A stretch of DNA of 64,000 nucleotides. Source: a bacterium 1xD8-48 (lineage in GTDB: Bacteria; Bacillota; Clostridia; Lachnospirales; Lachnospiraceae). Position 1 is the stretch's first letter. Every line of letters begins with the position of its first letter. The notes below the pieces were generated by a model. It had not been told where the DNA came from. It did not search any database and saw only the letters and a program-made list of their open reading frames with translations. This document shows positions 51,651 to 60,678 of the stretch, in pieces. The stretch is taken from assembly GCA_009917455.1 (NCBI GenBank), contig QZDS01000001.1:360284-424283 (forward strand). The letters are read 5' to 3'. Position numbers and translations under genes: made by a program.

Positions 51651-53564
51651 ATGCGATTCGGCGTACAATTATTCGGTCCCGGAAAGCTGTGCCGGGAAAA
51701 CCCCGAAAAATTTTTTAAATCCCTTTCAAAGGCCCGTTATCAGTTAATCGAGCCCTGCCTCTGGTCAGGCGAACGGCCGCAGGGGGCGGAAGGACTGCCT
51801 GTATGGACCATGGACGAGCTGGCGTCCATGCAGCCGCATTATGAGAAATACCATCTGAAAATCCTTTCCTGCCATCTCTTTGCCGACCTTGAGGATGAAC
51901 TGCTGCCCGGCAAAATCTTAAGGCTCTGCGAGGACTTCGGCATTACGCAGTTTGTGATTGCCGGGCATTCGGAAACCACAAGGGAGGGCTGCCTTGCCTA
52001 TGCGGAAAAATTAGTGCGGCTTGCCGGAAAGCTCGCAGACAGAATCGAAAAAAGCCGTGACAGCCTGCCGCAGCCGGACGGCTCCCGGATATTGCCTGCC
52101 GCTGCCCCAAATCCCTCTTCTCCCCTTCGCCTCCTTCTCCACAACGGCCCGGAGGAAAGCCTTGCAAGAATCGACGGAAAGACCGCCTATGAATATCTTC
52201 TCGACTGTTGCGATAACTGCTGCCGCAGCGCTCTTTCTTCCAGCGTCATTCCTGCTCCCGGCAGCCCTGCCGGTTCACAGCAAAACGGCGCCGCCGGTTC
52301 AGTCCTCGCCGGCACGCAGTCAGGCGGCAATGCCAGCCCCTGTCTTATCGGCGCGCAGCCCGACGCCGGGTGGCTGCTCTATGGCGGGGAGGACGTGGAG
52401 GCATTTCTCTGGCGGAACAGAGACAGGATTTGCTCCCTCCATTACAAGGATTTTAAGGAAAATGCGGACGGCTCTCTGTCGGAAACCCTGATTGGAAAAG
52501 GCCTGCTGGACGTGGAAGCCTGCTTCCAGTTTGCCCGCGCCATGGAGCTGCCCCAGTTTGCGGATATGGACGGCAGCGAAAATGATTTTCCTGCGGATAT
52601 TCAGGCTGCGGGACAGCTTTTCGGCTCCCTGACCCAGTGCAGGAGCAACACCAGGAGCATTCTCTGCGTTTATGACATGGAAACGGGCAAGGTGACAAGG
52701 CTCCGTGAATTTGACAGAATCATAGAAGCGCCCAACTGGCGCCGGGACGGAAACACCATTATTTATAATTCGGAGGGATTTATCTGGAATTATCAGATTT
52801 CGGAGGATACGGAGCGCAAAATCCCCTCGGGGGAATGCAATAACTGTAACAACGACCATGTTCTCTCCCCCGACCATACCCAAATCGCGGTCAGCCACAG
52901 CAAGCCGGGAACCTGGGAGTCAAAAATATATATTCTTCCCGTCACCGGCGGCACGCCAGGACTGGTCACCCCTGAAGGGCCGAGCTATCTTCACGGCTGG
53001 TCGCCCGACGGAAAAGAGCTTGCTTACTGCGCTTTCAGGGAACATGAGGGAGCGCTTTCCGTGGATATCTACAGCATTCCGGTAAAAGGTGCTCTGGCAG
53101 AAGGTGCAAAGGCGGACGGGCAGACGCCGGACCCCGCCGGTCATTCTTATGGAAAGGAGACGCAGCTCACCTCCCATGCTGCCTTTAACGACGGGCCGGA
53201 ATACGACCCGGACGGAATACATATCTGGTTTAACAGTACCCGGACCGGCCTGATGCAAATCTGGAAAATGGACAGGGACGGCGGCAGTCAGGTGCAGATG
53301 ACCTTTGAGGAACAGAACAACTGGTTTGCCCACGTATCGCCGGACGGGGAGACGGTTATCAATTTAGCCTACAGCAAAGACGGACTCGACGCCAGCGAGC
53401 ATCTTCCCAATATGCAGGTATCCCTCTGGGCAATGAAACCGGACGGGTCCCGGCGGAGAAAGCTTCTTGACTTTTTCGGCGGACAGGGCTCTGTAAATGT
53501 CAATTCCTGGGCGCCGGATTCCAAAAGGTTTGCCTTTGTGGCTTATGAATTGCTACACAGGTGA
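51651..53564 (+). CDS. Fusion of sugar-isomerase-like TIM barrel and TolB-like beta-propeller
   Basis: The ATG at 51651 has AAGGAGGAATCACT before it. The frame is open further upstream without family sequence. Residues 1 to about 320 form an AP-endonuclease-2/xylose isomerase-type barrel (MRFGVQLFGPGKL, ITQFVIAGHSETTREGC, ICSLHYKDFKEN, IGKGLLDVEACFQFA). Residues about 325-638 form a TolB/PD40 propeller, with blades such as EAPNWRRDGNTIIYNSEG, GPSYLHGWSPDGKELAYCAF and DGPEYDPDGIHIWFNSTRTG. Both are usually separate proteins. Two A/P/S/G-rich inserts lie in the barrel (about 127-150 and 195-240). No signal peptide is seen, so it is probably cytosolic. A sugar-related enzyme coupled to a ligand-binding propeller is an inference. 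Confidence 0.85.
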   Translation: MRFGVQLFGPGKLCRENPEKFFKSLSKARYQLIEPCLWSGERPQGAEGLPVWTMDELASMQPHYEKYHLKILSCHLFADLEDELLPGKILRLCEDFGITQFVIAGHSETTREGCLAYAEKLVRLAGKLADRIEKSRDSLPQPDGSRILPAAAPNPSSPLRLLLHNGPEESLARIDGKTAYEYLLDCCDNCCRSALSSSVIPAPGSPAGSQQNGAAGSVLAGTQSGGNASPCLIGAQPDAGWLLYGGEDVEAFLWRNRDRICSLHYKDFKENADGSLSETLIGKGLLDVEACFQFARAMELPQFADMDGSENDFPADIQAAGQLFGSLTQCRSNTRSILCVYDMETGKVTRLREFDRIIEAPNWRRDGNTIIYNSEGFIWNYQISEDTERKIPSGECNNCNNDHVLSPDHTQIAVSHSKPGTWESKIYILPVTGGTPGLVTPEGPSYLHGWSPDGKELAYCAFREHEGALSVDIYSIPVKGALAEGAKADGQTPDPAGHSYGKETQLTSHAAFNDGPEYDPDGIHIWFNSTRTGLMQIWKMDRDGGSQVQMTFEEQNNWFAHVSPDGETVINLAYSKDGLDASEHLPNMQVSLWAMKPDGSRRRKLLDFFGGQGSVNVNSWAPDSKRFAFVAYELLHR

Positions 53565-53625
53565 TACGGCAATCCGCCGCTTCCATACATCGCATACCGT
53601 CGCGCTCCGCGAGATGGCTTATTGT

Positions 53626-53655
53626 AAAAAGGGCTGCCCGACCGGCAGCCCCTTT
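53626..53655. terminator. Bidirectional intrinsic terminator
   Basis: GGGCTGCC (53631-53638) pairs with GGCAGCCC (53644-53651). The plus strand continues CTTTC and the minus strand TTTTTAC. It ends both the plus-strand fusion gene and the minus-strand small acidic protein gene. Confidence 0.85.
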
Positions 53656-53734
53656 CATCTATATCCTTTACAATTCCCGCAAAAGAGTGATTTCCTCATC
53701 TTCCCTTTGATGACAGCAGTCCTCACATGTTATT

Positions 53735-54001
53735 TTAGCCCTCAACTATCAGATATCTTCCATCGCCAATATCAAACACTTCGTTCGCCTCAAGAATTTC
53801 ATCTCCACGGGCTCCGTCCACGTCAAGTCCCTCTTCCTCAAAGAAATCCCATACCTCGTCGATGGAATTCACTACCACTGCAAGGCTTTCCTCCAGAAAG
53901 GCTTCGGCCTCCTCAATGCTGGACGCCACATCCTCCTCCGGAAACAACTGTCCCTGATTGTCTAAAAAGCATTGTAATACCGCATCATCAAATTCATGCA
54001 T
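53735..54001 (-). CDS. Small acidic protein of unknown function
   Basis: The 88-residue protein is strongly acidic (EEDVASSIEEAEAFLEESLA, then SIDEVWDFFEEEGLDVDGAR) and ends in a short beta-strand region FDIGDGRYLIVEG. ACGGAGGAATAAAGT supports the ATG. It is helical in the first part. I do not recognise the family, though similar short acidic proteins are common in Lachnospiraceae. It is the last gene of the minus-strand run that starts at pheA or later, 58 bp after the HAD gene. Confidence 0.5.
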   Translation of the reverse strand: MHEFDDAVLQCFLDNQGQLFPEEDVASSIEEAEAFLEESLAVVVNSIDEVWDFFEEEGLDVDGARGDEILEANEVFDIGDGRYLIVEG

Positions 54002-54058
54002 ACTTTATTCCTCCGTTAAAATCAATCCAACTGGTAATATTATTATGCGTTAATGCTC

Positions 54059-54871
54059 TCATGCAGTCAATACCTGAGATAAAATTTTTGTATCAATTAT
54101 CTGATAAACGCCCTTTTCTGCCCACCCGGGACAGCTCCCTTTCGCGGCGTGCTTTACCTCCCGTGTGGCCGTGTCCACCGCATAGCTTTCCCCGGCCGCC
54201 GCCATCATGCCGATATCGTTATCATTGTCGCCAAAAGCCATGGTTTCCTCTCTCTTAATCCCGAGAGTCTCCTGCAGAAGCTTAAGCCCCACGCCCTTGT
54301 CCACCGACTTGTCCATAAAGTCAACCCATTCCTCACCGGCCATGCACACCTTCACCTTATCCTTCCATGAAGGTATCAGAATATCTTCCCCGAGCTTTCG
54401 GATGCTGCCCCTCTGACATGCCGCAATCTTTATGATTTCATCATCTTCCTTAAGCACATCCTCCACTTTTCTGAAAGCGTTGTGATAGCCGTAGGTGAGA
54501 AGGTCGAGGAACTCCTGATTTTTACTTTCCACAAGACTTCCTTTTGTCGTTGACACAACGGCCTCGCATCGGCCGTAATAGGGGCGCAGCATCTCCATGA
54601 TTCCCGTAATATGCTCCCGCCTCATGGGCGTGACGGAGATAATTTCATTCCGGTAGCAAATCAAAGCGCCGTTCTCCGCGATATAGGCAATATCGTCCGC
54701 CACCTCCCGGAAAACATTCCGGAGGCTTTCATACTGCCGGCCGCTGGCGGCGCAAAATAAAATTCCTCTTTTCTTCAATTCTCTGATGGCCCGAACCATC
54801 TCCGGGTATAAATCCGGTGTGGAATCCTTAATCAGAGTCCCGTCCACATCCGATGCAATCAGTCGTATCAT
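54059..54871 (-). CDS. Cof-type HAD-superfamily phosphatase
   Basis: The 270-residue protein has all HAD motifs: IRLIASDVDGTLIKD with the nucleophilic aspartate, FCAASGRQYESL, and a lysine/MAFGDNDNDIGMMAAAG end with the metal-binding aspartates. The cap domain is of the C2B (Cof) type. Such enzymes dephosphorylate sugar phosphates, FMN or pyridoxal phosphate; the substrate is not readable. It lies in line with maf, ppk, ppx and the DUF815 gene. Confidence 0.9.
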   Translation of the reverse strand: MIRLIASDVDGTLIKDSTPDLYPEMVRAIRELKKRGILFCAASGRQYESLRNVFREVADDIAYIAENGALICYRNEIISVTPMRREHITGIMEMLRPYYGRCEAVVSTTKGSLVESKNQEFLDLLTYGYHNAFRKVEDVLKEDDEIIKIAACQRGSIRKLGEDILIPSWKDKVKVCMAGEEWVDFMDKSVDKGVGLKLLQETLGIKREETMAFGDNDNDIGMMAAAGESYAVDTATREVKHAAKGSCPGWAEKGVYQIIDTKILSQVLTA

Positions 54872-54889
54872 AATTTCTCCTCATTTTCC

Positions 54890-55543
54890 TTATCTTTTCC
54901 GCCCCATCCCTTTCAATTCCTGATACACTCTGCCCACAGGCAGTCCCACCACATTGTTGTAGTCTCCGTGTATTTCCCTGATAAACGCGGCGCACCTTCC
55001 CTGAATCCCATAGGCGCCTGCCTTGTCCATGGGTTCCCCGGTATCCACGTAAGCGTTGATTTCCGCCTCGCTCATGGGATACATGACAACGTCCGTCTTT
55101 TCGTGAAAGATAACCTGCAGGAGAGGCTCATTCTCCCCGTTCTGCGCAATCAGCGTGACCCCTGTGTAAACCTGATGGCTCCTTCCCTGGAGCCGGGTAA
55201 GCATGGATATTGCCTCCTGGCGGCTTCCCGGCTTTCCCATCACCACGCCATCTAAAGCAACCACAGTGTCCGCGCCTATCACTGTAAAAAAGCTTCTTTT
55301 TTCCTTCAAAAGCCTTTCAAGGACTTCGCCCGCCTTCTGCGCCGAAAGCAGCTCTACAATTTCAGAGGGCAGCGGCTCCCTTTCGCCGTCTCTGCAATCC
55401 CCGGCACAGCCCAGACTGCCCCCTGCCTTTCTTAAAGGAAGCTTCTCCTCCGAGAGGGCGGGAATCACCTCATATTCCATTCCGATTTGCGTAAGCAGCT
55501 CCCGCCTCCTGGGGGAAGCGGAAGCCAGTATTACCTTATTCAT
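54890..55543 (-). CDS. maf: Maf-family nucleoside triphosphate pyrophosphatase
   Basis: Maf proteins hydrolyse dTTP, UTP or modified nucleotides and affect cell division. The signatures VILASASPRRRELLTQIGM (residues 4-22), VIGADTVVALDGVVMGKPGS and PMDKAGAYGIQGRCAAFIRE are present. An extra segment rich in G, C and E (KAGGSLGCAGDCRDGEREPL, about 36-55) sits where the family usually has a short loop, making it 217 residues against the usual 190-200. The start overlaps the polyphosphate kinase stop by eight bases. Confidence 0.92.
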   Translation of the reverse strand: MNKVILASASPRRRELLTQIGMEYEVIPALSEEKLPLRKAGGSLGCAGDCRDGEREPLPSEIVELLSAQKAGEVLERLLKEKRSFFTVIGADTVVALDGVVMGKPGSRQEAISMLTRLQGRSHQVYTGVTLIAQNGENEPLLQVIFHEKTDVVMYPMSEAEINAYVDTGEPMDKAGAYGIQGRCAAFIREIHGDYNNVVGLPVGRVYQELKGMGRKR

Positions 55544-57683
55544 GATGTATCTCCGGTATAAAAACTCTGTTATTTACAAGCTCCTCCTGCTTTCCGGCCG
55601 CAGCTGCAGCCAGCCGGCAGAATTCAAGCTGAGAATTAAAGCTCCCCCTTCCCCGCTTTTCCACCTTTTCATAGGTTCCGTCGGCGGTCAGGACGTGAGC
55701 CTTTTCCGTGTCCGCAAGCTGCATTTTCAGAATATCCATCAGACGTCTTTGAAGCTCCGGCCTTTCTATGGGAAACATGATTTCCACCCGGCGTTCCAGA
55801 TTCCTCGGCATCCAGTCGGCGCTTGCGCAGTAATACTCCGGTTTTCCGTTATTTTCAAAGTAAAAGATACGCGCATGCTCCAGATAATTCCCCACGATGG
55901 AGCGCACCGTAATATGGTTCCCGATTCCCGGAAGATGGGTTTTCAGGCAGCAGATTCCCCTGATAATCAGCTCAATTTTCACGCCCGCAGCACCCGCTTC
56001 GTACAGAGCTTCAATGATATCCTTGTCGCACAGGCTGTTCATCTTTGCAATGATATGGCCGCCCCGTCCCGCAAGTGCGTTTTCCTTCTCCCTTCCAATC
56101 AGGAAAAGGAATCTGTCCTTTAGCCACAGTGGCGCAAGAGAAAGCCTGTTCCAGCCAAGAGGCTCGGAATAACCGGAAAGCATATTGAATACTGCCGTTG
56201 CGTCCTCCCCGATGGAAGGGGTGCAGGTCAAAAGCCCGATGTCCGTGTACAGCTTGGCAGTGCTGTCATTATAGTTCCCGGTCCCCAGATGCACATATCT
56301 TCTGATGCCCTCCTCCTCCCGGCGCACCACCAGCGTGATTTTGCTGTGGGTCTTTAATCCCACCAGGCCGTAAATCACATGACAGCCCGCTTTCTCAAGC
56401 TTCTTCGCCCATACAATATTGTTTTCCTCGTCAAATCTGGCCTTTAACTCCACCAGCACGGACACCTGTTTTCCGTTTTCCGCCGCCTGGGCAAGAGCCG
56501 CGATAATGGGAGAATTGCCGCTGACCCGGTAAAGGGTCTGCTTGATGGCAAGCACATCCTCGTCTTTTGCCGCCTGTCTGATAAAATCAACCACCGGCCG
56601 GAAGGTCTCGTACGGATGGAAAAGAAGAATATCCTTCTCCCTGATTCTTTCAAAAATATCACAGTCCGCCGGAAGCTCCGGCACCGGCTGCGGCGGCGAA
56701 TACCTCTTTTCCTTCAAATCCTCAAAGTCCGGCAGCCCGTACATTTTCATGAGAAAGCTCAAATCAAGAGGGCCGTTAATCCTGTAAATCTCCTCCTCGG
56801 AAATGTTAAGGTTCTCCTCAATAATCTTAAGGAGCCGCTCGTCAATCCCCTCCTCCACATCAAGCCGGATTGCCTGCCCCCACTGTCTTCTCTTGAGCTG
56901 CTTTTCAATTTCCTGCAGCAAATCCTCCGCCTCGTCCTCGGAAATGTCAAGGTCGGCGTTGCGCATGATGCGGAAAGGACAGGAACACACGATATCATAA
57001 TTCATAAACAGCTTATGGATATTTCTCTCAATAATCTCCTCCAGAAGAATAACCGTCTTTTTCCTGTTTTTGGAACCGGCGCCCTCCTTTGCCGGAAGCT
57101 GCACGATTCTGTCCAGAACCCCCGGCACCTGGACTGTTGCGAACTCCAAATCCCCCTCGCCGTTCTTTTTTCTGACAAGAGCGCCGATATTTAACGTCTT
57201 ATTCCTGATAAGGGGAAAGGGTCTTGAGGAATCCACCGCCATGGGCGTGAGCACCGGATAAACGTTTTCCTCATAATACTTATCCACAAATGCGGCTTCC
57301 TTCCCGGTAAGCTCCTCGTGGCGTTTAATTACGCGGAGACCGTTATTTAAAAGCCCCGGGAGAATTTCCTTATTGTAAATGCCGTACTGCTCCGCCACCA
57401 GCTCGTGAGTCACCTGGCTTAGCGCGGATATCTGTTCCTTTGCGGTCATTCCCGCAATATCCCTTTTTTCATAGCCCGCGTTGACCATATCCATCAAAGA
57501 CGCCACCCTGACCATAAAAAACTCTGCCAGGTTGGAAGAGGTAATGCTTAAGAATTTCAGCCGCTCAAAGAGGGGATTGTTTTTGTCCCTGGCTTCGCTT
57601 AACACCCTCTTGTTGAACATCACCCAGCTCAGCTCCCTGTTGCTGTAATATTTCGGGTCGTCATAATTGGTTGTATTGCTCAT
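55536..57683 (-). CDS. ppk1: Polyphosphate kinase 1
   Basis: PPK1 builds polyphosphate from ATP through a phosphohistidine. The 715-residue protein starts its family sequence at YYSNRELSWVMFNKRVLSEA. It shows the ATP-binding and catalytic segments KARFDEENNIVWAKKLEKAG, GLVGLKTHSKITLVVRREEE and VHLGTGNYNDSTAKLYTDIG. The histidine in KTHSK is the usual phosphorylation site. A second PLD-like histidine region is near ISVIG in the C-terminal half (NSLCDKDIIEALYEAGAAGV precedes it). The ATG at 57683 follows GTGGAGGAAAATTACT. It stands directly downstream of a polyphosphate-degrading enzyme, a pairing seen in many bacteria. Confidence 0.95.
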   Translation of the reverse strand: MSNTTNYDDPKYYSNRELSWVMFNKRVLSEARDKNNPLFERLKFLSITSSNLAEFFMVRVASLMDMVNAGYEKRDIAGMTAKEQISALSQVTHELVAEQYGIYNKEILPGLLNNGLRVIKRHEELTGKEAAFVDKYYEENVYPVLTPMAVDSSRPFPLIRNKTLNIGALVRKKNGEGDLEFATVQVPGVLDRIVQLPAKEGAGSKNRKKTVILLEEIIERNIHKLFMNYDIVCSCPFRIMRNADLDISEDEAEDLLQEIEKQLKRRQWGQAIRLDVEEGIDERLLKIIEENLNISEEEIYRINGPLDLSFLMKMYGLPDFEDLKEKRYSPPQPVPELPADCDIFERIREKDILLFHPYETFRPVVDFIRQAAKDEDVLAIKQTLYRVSGNSPIIAALAQAAENGKQVSVLVELKARFDEENNIVWAKKLEKAGCHVIYGLVGLKTHSKITLVVRREEEGIRRYVHLGTGNYNDSTAKLYTDIGLLTCTPSIGEDATAVFNMLSGYSEPLGWNRLSLAPLWLKDRFLFLIGREKENALAGRGGHIIAKMNSLCDKDIIEALYEAGAAGVKIELIIRGICCLKTHLPGIGNHITVRSIVGNYLEHARIFYFENNGKPEYYCASADWMPRNLERRVEIMFPIERPELQRRLMDILKMQLADTEKAHVLTADGTYEKVEKRGRGSFNSQLEFCRLAAAAAGKQEELVNNRVFIPEIHHE

Positions 57684-57758
57684 AGTAATTTTCCTCCACA
57701 TTTCAAACCGGCTTACTATGCACAGACCTTGTCAGCCGGTTCTTTCGGCCTGCCGCCG

Positions 57759-59294
57759 TTAACGTTTCTTTCTGATTTCCGGCCTGATATTATATACTTC
57801 CTCAAAGAAATCCGCCCTCGCCCCAAAGAGCCCCCGCTCAAGGGTAATATCCTCGTTTGTATTCACGGAAATAATAAGCTTGTCTTCCTTTAAGAAAATT
57901 CTCACATCCCTGAATTTCTGCTTATGGCTCCTGTCAAGAGCGTTTGACAGCCGCAGAATCGCCGTCAGCTTCGCAATTTTCAGATAAGCGTCCCTGTCAA
58001 TGGTATCAAGACTCCCCGCTCCGTAATAATCAAATTCCAGATGATTATACCGCACCACATTCGCCACGATTTCCCTCTCGATATGGGAAAGCCCGATAAT
58101 TTCCGTTGACATGATAATACTGTAAGAGCACTCCCCCAGGTTTACCATACTGATGTACTTTCCGCAGTCATGAAGAATCGTGGATATCTGTAAAAGCAGC
58201 CGCTCTCTCCTGCCAAGCCCGTGGATTCTACGCATACTGTCAAAAATGGTAAGCGCGATTTTTTCCAGCGTTTCGCTTCTTTTCCTGCTGCCCCGGTATC
58301 TCTTGCTGATATTCTGGGCGCAGGCAATAATATCCTTTTCAAAGTCGTGGGTGGACGCGATAATTTTATGCTTCTCCGCATACTCGTAGGCGATACCGTC
58401 GCTTAAGGTCACCCCCGGAGACCAGATTTGCTCCGCCCCCATGGCATCCATAATGGTGTAAAGTATCATCATGGAAATATAAAGCAGCGGCACATTTTCC
58501 TCCGGCATATCCAGAATCTTTGCGATTTCCGAAAGGCTTTTGGTGTTGTAGATGTTCAGAAAATAATCCATGGACTGCCTGTCCGCAAAGCCCCTTATGA
58601 CGTCGCTGTCCTTTTTGCGCCTCACCACATTGGAAAGATAATCGTCCACCACAATAATACTCTTGATTTCCCTGTCCTTTAAATAAAGCTTCTTGTACAC
58701 ATTCATCTGGGATTCCACCATCTCCCGAATCAGCTCCCCGTATCTGGAAAAGCCGACCCCAAGGTGAAAAAGCCGCTCCTGAAGCCTTAAAACCCCAATC
58801 CGCATATTCTGGGTGGATACAAGGGTATCGTTGTCAAATAAAGAAACCTGAATGCTGCCCCCGCCGATATCCAAAATGGCGGTTCCGCTTTCAATGATTT
58901 TCTGAAACCCTTCCCCCTGAAAAGCAATGGACTTATAGTCTAAAAATCTCTGCTCGGAATTGCTCAGCACGTCGATATGGATTCCCGTCCTCTGCTCAAT
59001 CTGGTCAAGCAGAATAATCGTATTTTTCGACTCCCTGATGGCGCTGGTGCCATAGGCCTTGTAGTCGCTCACCTGATAGGATTTCATAATCCCTGAAAAT
59101 TCTTTCAGCACATGGCAGAGCTCATCCACCCTTTCATAGGAAAGCTTGCCTTCCCCGTAGGTCTCCGTCCCCATATCAATGCTGTGCCGGATATGGTCGA
59201 TTTCCCGCATCCCCCGAAGCTTTGAAACCTCAAAAATTTTCATAGACAATTCATAAGAACCCACGTCGATTGCGGCAAAAGTTTTTACCTGCAT
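57759..59294 (-). CDS. ppx: Ppx/GppA exopolyphosphatase with C-terminal HD domain
   Basis: The protein (about 511 residues) belongs to the ASKHA-fold Ppx/GppA family, which removes phosphate from polyphosphate ends or hydrolyses pppGpp. FAAIDVGSYELSMKIFEVSK is the phosphate-binding loop, AYGTSAIRESKNTIILLDQI the next motif, and SGTAILDIGGGSIQVSLFDN the second. The C-terminal half has an HD-type domain (STILHDCGKYISMVNLGECS, then HIEREIVANVVRYNHLEFDY). The ATG at 59294 follows AAGGAGGAGGT and overlaps the DUF815 stop by ten bases. With ppk1 64 bp downstream it sets polyphosphate turnover. Confidence 0.92.
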   Translation of the reverse strand: MQVKTFAAIDVGSYELSMKIFEVSKLRGMREIDHIRHSIDMGTETYGEGKLSYERVDELCHVLKEFSGIMKSYQVSDYKAYGTSAIRESKNTIILLDQIEQRTGIHIDVLSNSEQRFLDYKSIAFQGEGFQKIIESGTAILDIGGGSIQVSLFDNDTLVSTQNMRIGVLRLQERLFHLGVGFSRYGELIREMVESQMNVYKKLYLKDREIKSIIVVDDYLSNVVRRKKDSDVIRGFADRQSMDYFLNIYNTKSLSEIAKILDMPEENVPLLYISMMILYTIMDAMGAEQIWSPGVTLSDGIAYEYAEKHKIIASTHDFEKDIIACAQNISKRYRGSRKRSETLEKIALTIFDSMRRIHGLGRRERLLLQISTILHDCGKYISMVNLGECSYSIIMSTEIIGLSHIEREIVANVVRYNHLEFDYYGAGSLDTIDRDAYLKIAKLTAILRLSNALDRSHKQKFRDVRIFLKEDKLIISVNTNEDITLERGLFGARADFFEEVYNIRPEIRKKR

Positions 59295-60598
59295 ACCTCC
59301 TCCTTCCTGCGCGTCCCCAGCAGATAATCGATAAACTGCCGGGCGCATCTCCCCGATAATCCGCTATGAGCAAGCTCCCACTTGTTTGCCTCCAGTAAAA
59401 GCTCCTCCTCTGGCATTTCAACCCCGTATCTTTCCGCCAGAACACGGACAATATTCTGGAATTCCTTTTTATTTGGCGCGGCGAAGAAAATCGTGACGCC
59501 AAAGCGCGACACCAGAGAAAGCTTCTCCTGAACCGTATCCCCCGCATGAAGGTCGTCCCTTCTCTCCTCCTTGTCGGAAAACTTCTCCCTGACCAGATGC
59601 CTCCTGTTGGAGGTGGCGTAAATCAGCACATTCTCCGGCTTCTTTTCCAGACCGCCCTCAATGACGGCTTTTAAATATTTATACTCAATCTCAAAATCCT
59701 CAAAGCTCAGATCATCCATATAAATAATGAATTTATAGTTCCTGTTTTTAACCTGTGTAATCACTTCGTTCAAATCCTGGAACTGATGCTTGTACATTTC
59801 TATAATACGAAGTCCCCTGTCGTAATATTCATTGGCAATTCCCTTTATGCTGGAGGATTTTCCTGTGCCGGCGTCGCCGAAAAGCAGACAGTTGTTGGCT
59901 TTTCTTCCCTCCACAAAGGCCAGGGTATTTTCAACCAGCTTTTTCTTCGGGATTTCATAACCCACCAAATCATCCAGATGGACATGGGCAATATTCCTGA
60001 TGGGTACGATTTCAACCCCGGCCTCCCCATGAACTACCCGAAACGCCTTGTGGAGCCCGAACTTTCCCACGCCGTAATCCCGGTAAAATTCCGTGAGAGT
60101 ATCCTTCATTTCTTCCGGCGTGTGGTCTTTGGTGAACTTCACCGCCAGAGAACAGATTCTGTCCCTGATGCGGCTGTTGTACACCTTGCTCTCTCCGTCT
60201 GCGCCCTCATAGTCCAGAATCATTTTAAACTCGTCCATATGGAGCTCTTTTGCCATTTTCCGGAAGTCAAAGTCGAAAAACTCCTTGAAAATCTCAATGT
60301 CATGACACGCCGCCTGATTGATGGTTCCCCCCACTTTCCCTCTGATTTCACAGGCTCTGCTGTAGCTGTTTTCATTGTTCACCAGAAGATTGGCCAGATA
60401 ACAATGCCACAGATTCCCGTAAAACCCGTGGTTCTCCGCCATTTCAAAAAGCCGGTGCATACAGCTGCAGCAGACCGTCCGCGCCTCCTCCTTTTTTACC
60501 TTCTCCGCATAATGCTCCAAAAGCCACGCCATATCATAAAAGAGAGCGCCCTCCTGCCCGGGAAATTCCTTATATACAATCAGTTCCTTTTCTCTCAT
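59285..60598 (-). CDS. DUF815 family AAA-type ATPase
   Basis: The 437-residue protein has an AAA core: LLFGDAGTGKSSSIKGIANE (Walker A), KFIIYMDDLSFEDFEIEYKY (Walker B), and a sensor region VLIYATSNRRHLVREKFSDK. These place it in the DUF815 group found in most Clostridia and many Proteobacteria, whose role is not established. The N-terminal 200 residues are helical and cysteine-containing (RTVCCSCMHRLFEMAENHGF). It is the first gene of the tightly overlapping ppx-ppk run, with ATGAGGAAAA before the ATG. Confidence 0.88.
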   Translation of the reverse strand: MREKELIVYKEFPGQEGALFYDMAWLLEHYAEKVKKEEARTVCCSCMHRLFEMAENHGFYGNLWHCYLANLLVNNENSYSRACEIRGKVGGTINQAACHDIEIFKEFFDFDFRKMAKELHMDEFKMILDYEGADGESKVYNSRIRDRICSLAVKFTKDHTPEEMKDTLTEFYRDYGVGKFGLHKAFRVVHGEAGVEIVPIRNIAHVHLDDLVGYEIPKKKLVENTLAFVEGRKANNCLLFGDAGTGKSSSIKGIANEYYDRGLRIIEMYKHQFQDLNEVITQVKNRNYKFIIYMDDLSFEDFEIEYKYLKAVIEGGLEKKPENVLIYATSNRRHLVREKFSDKEERRDDLHAGDTVQEKLSLVSRFGVTIFFAAPNKKEFQNIVRVLAERYGVEMPEEELLLEANKWELAHSGLSGRCARQFIDYLLGTRRKEEVCR

Positions 60599-60678
60599 TT
60601 TTCCTCATTCCTGTGCCGCTTTTGCCTGCACTTCGTATTCTTCTTTCTGAACGCAGATTTAAGCAAGCTTACCGCTTG

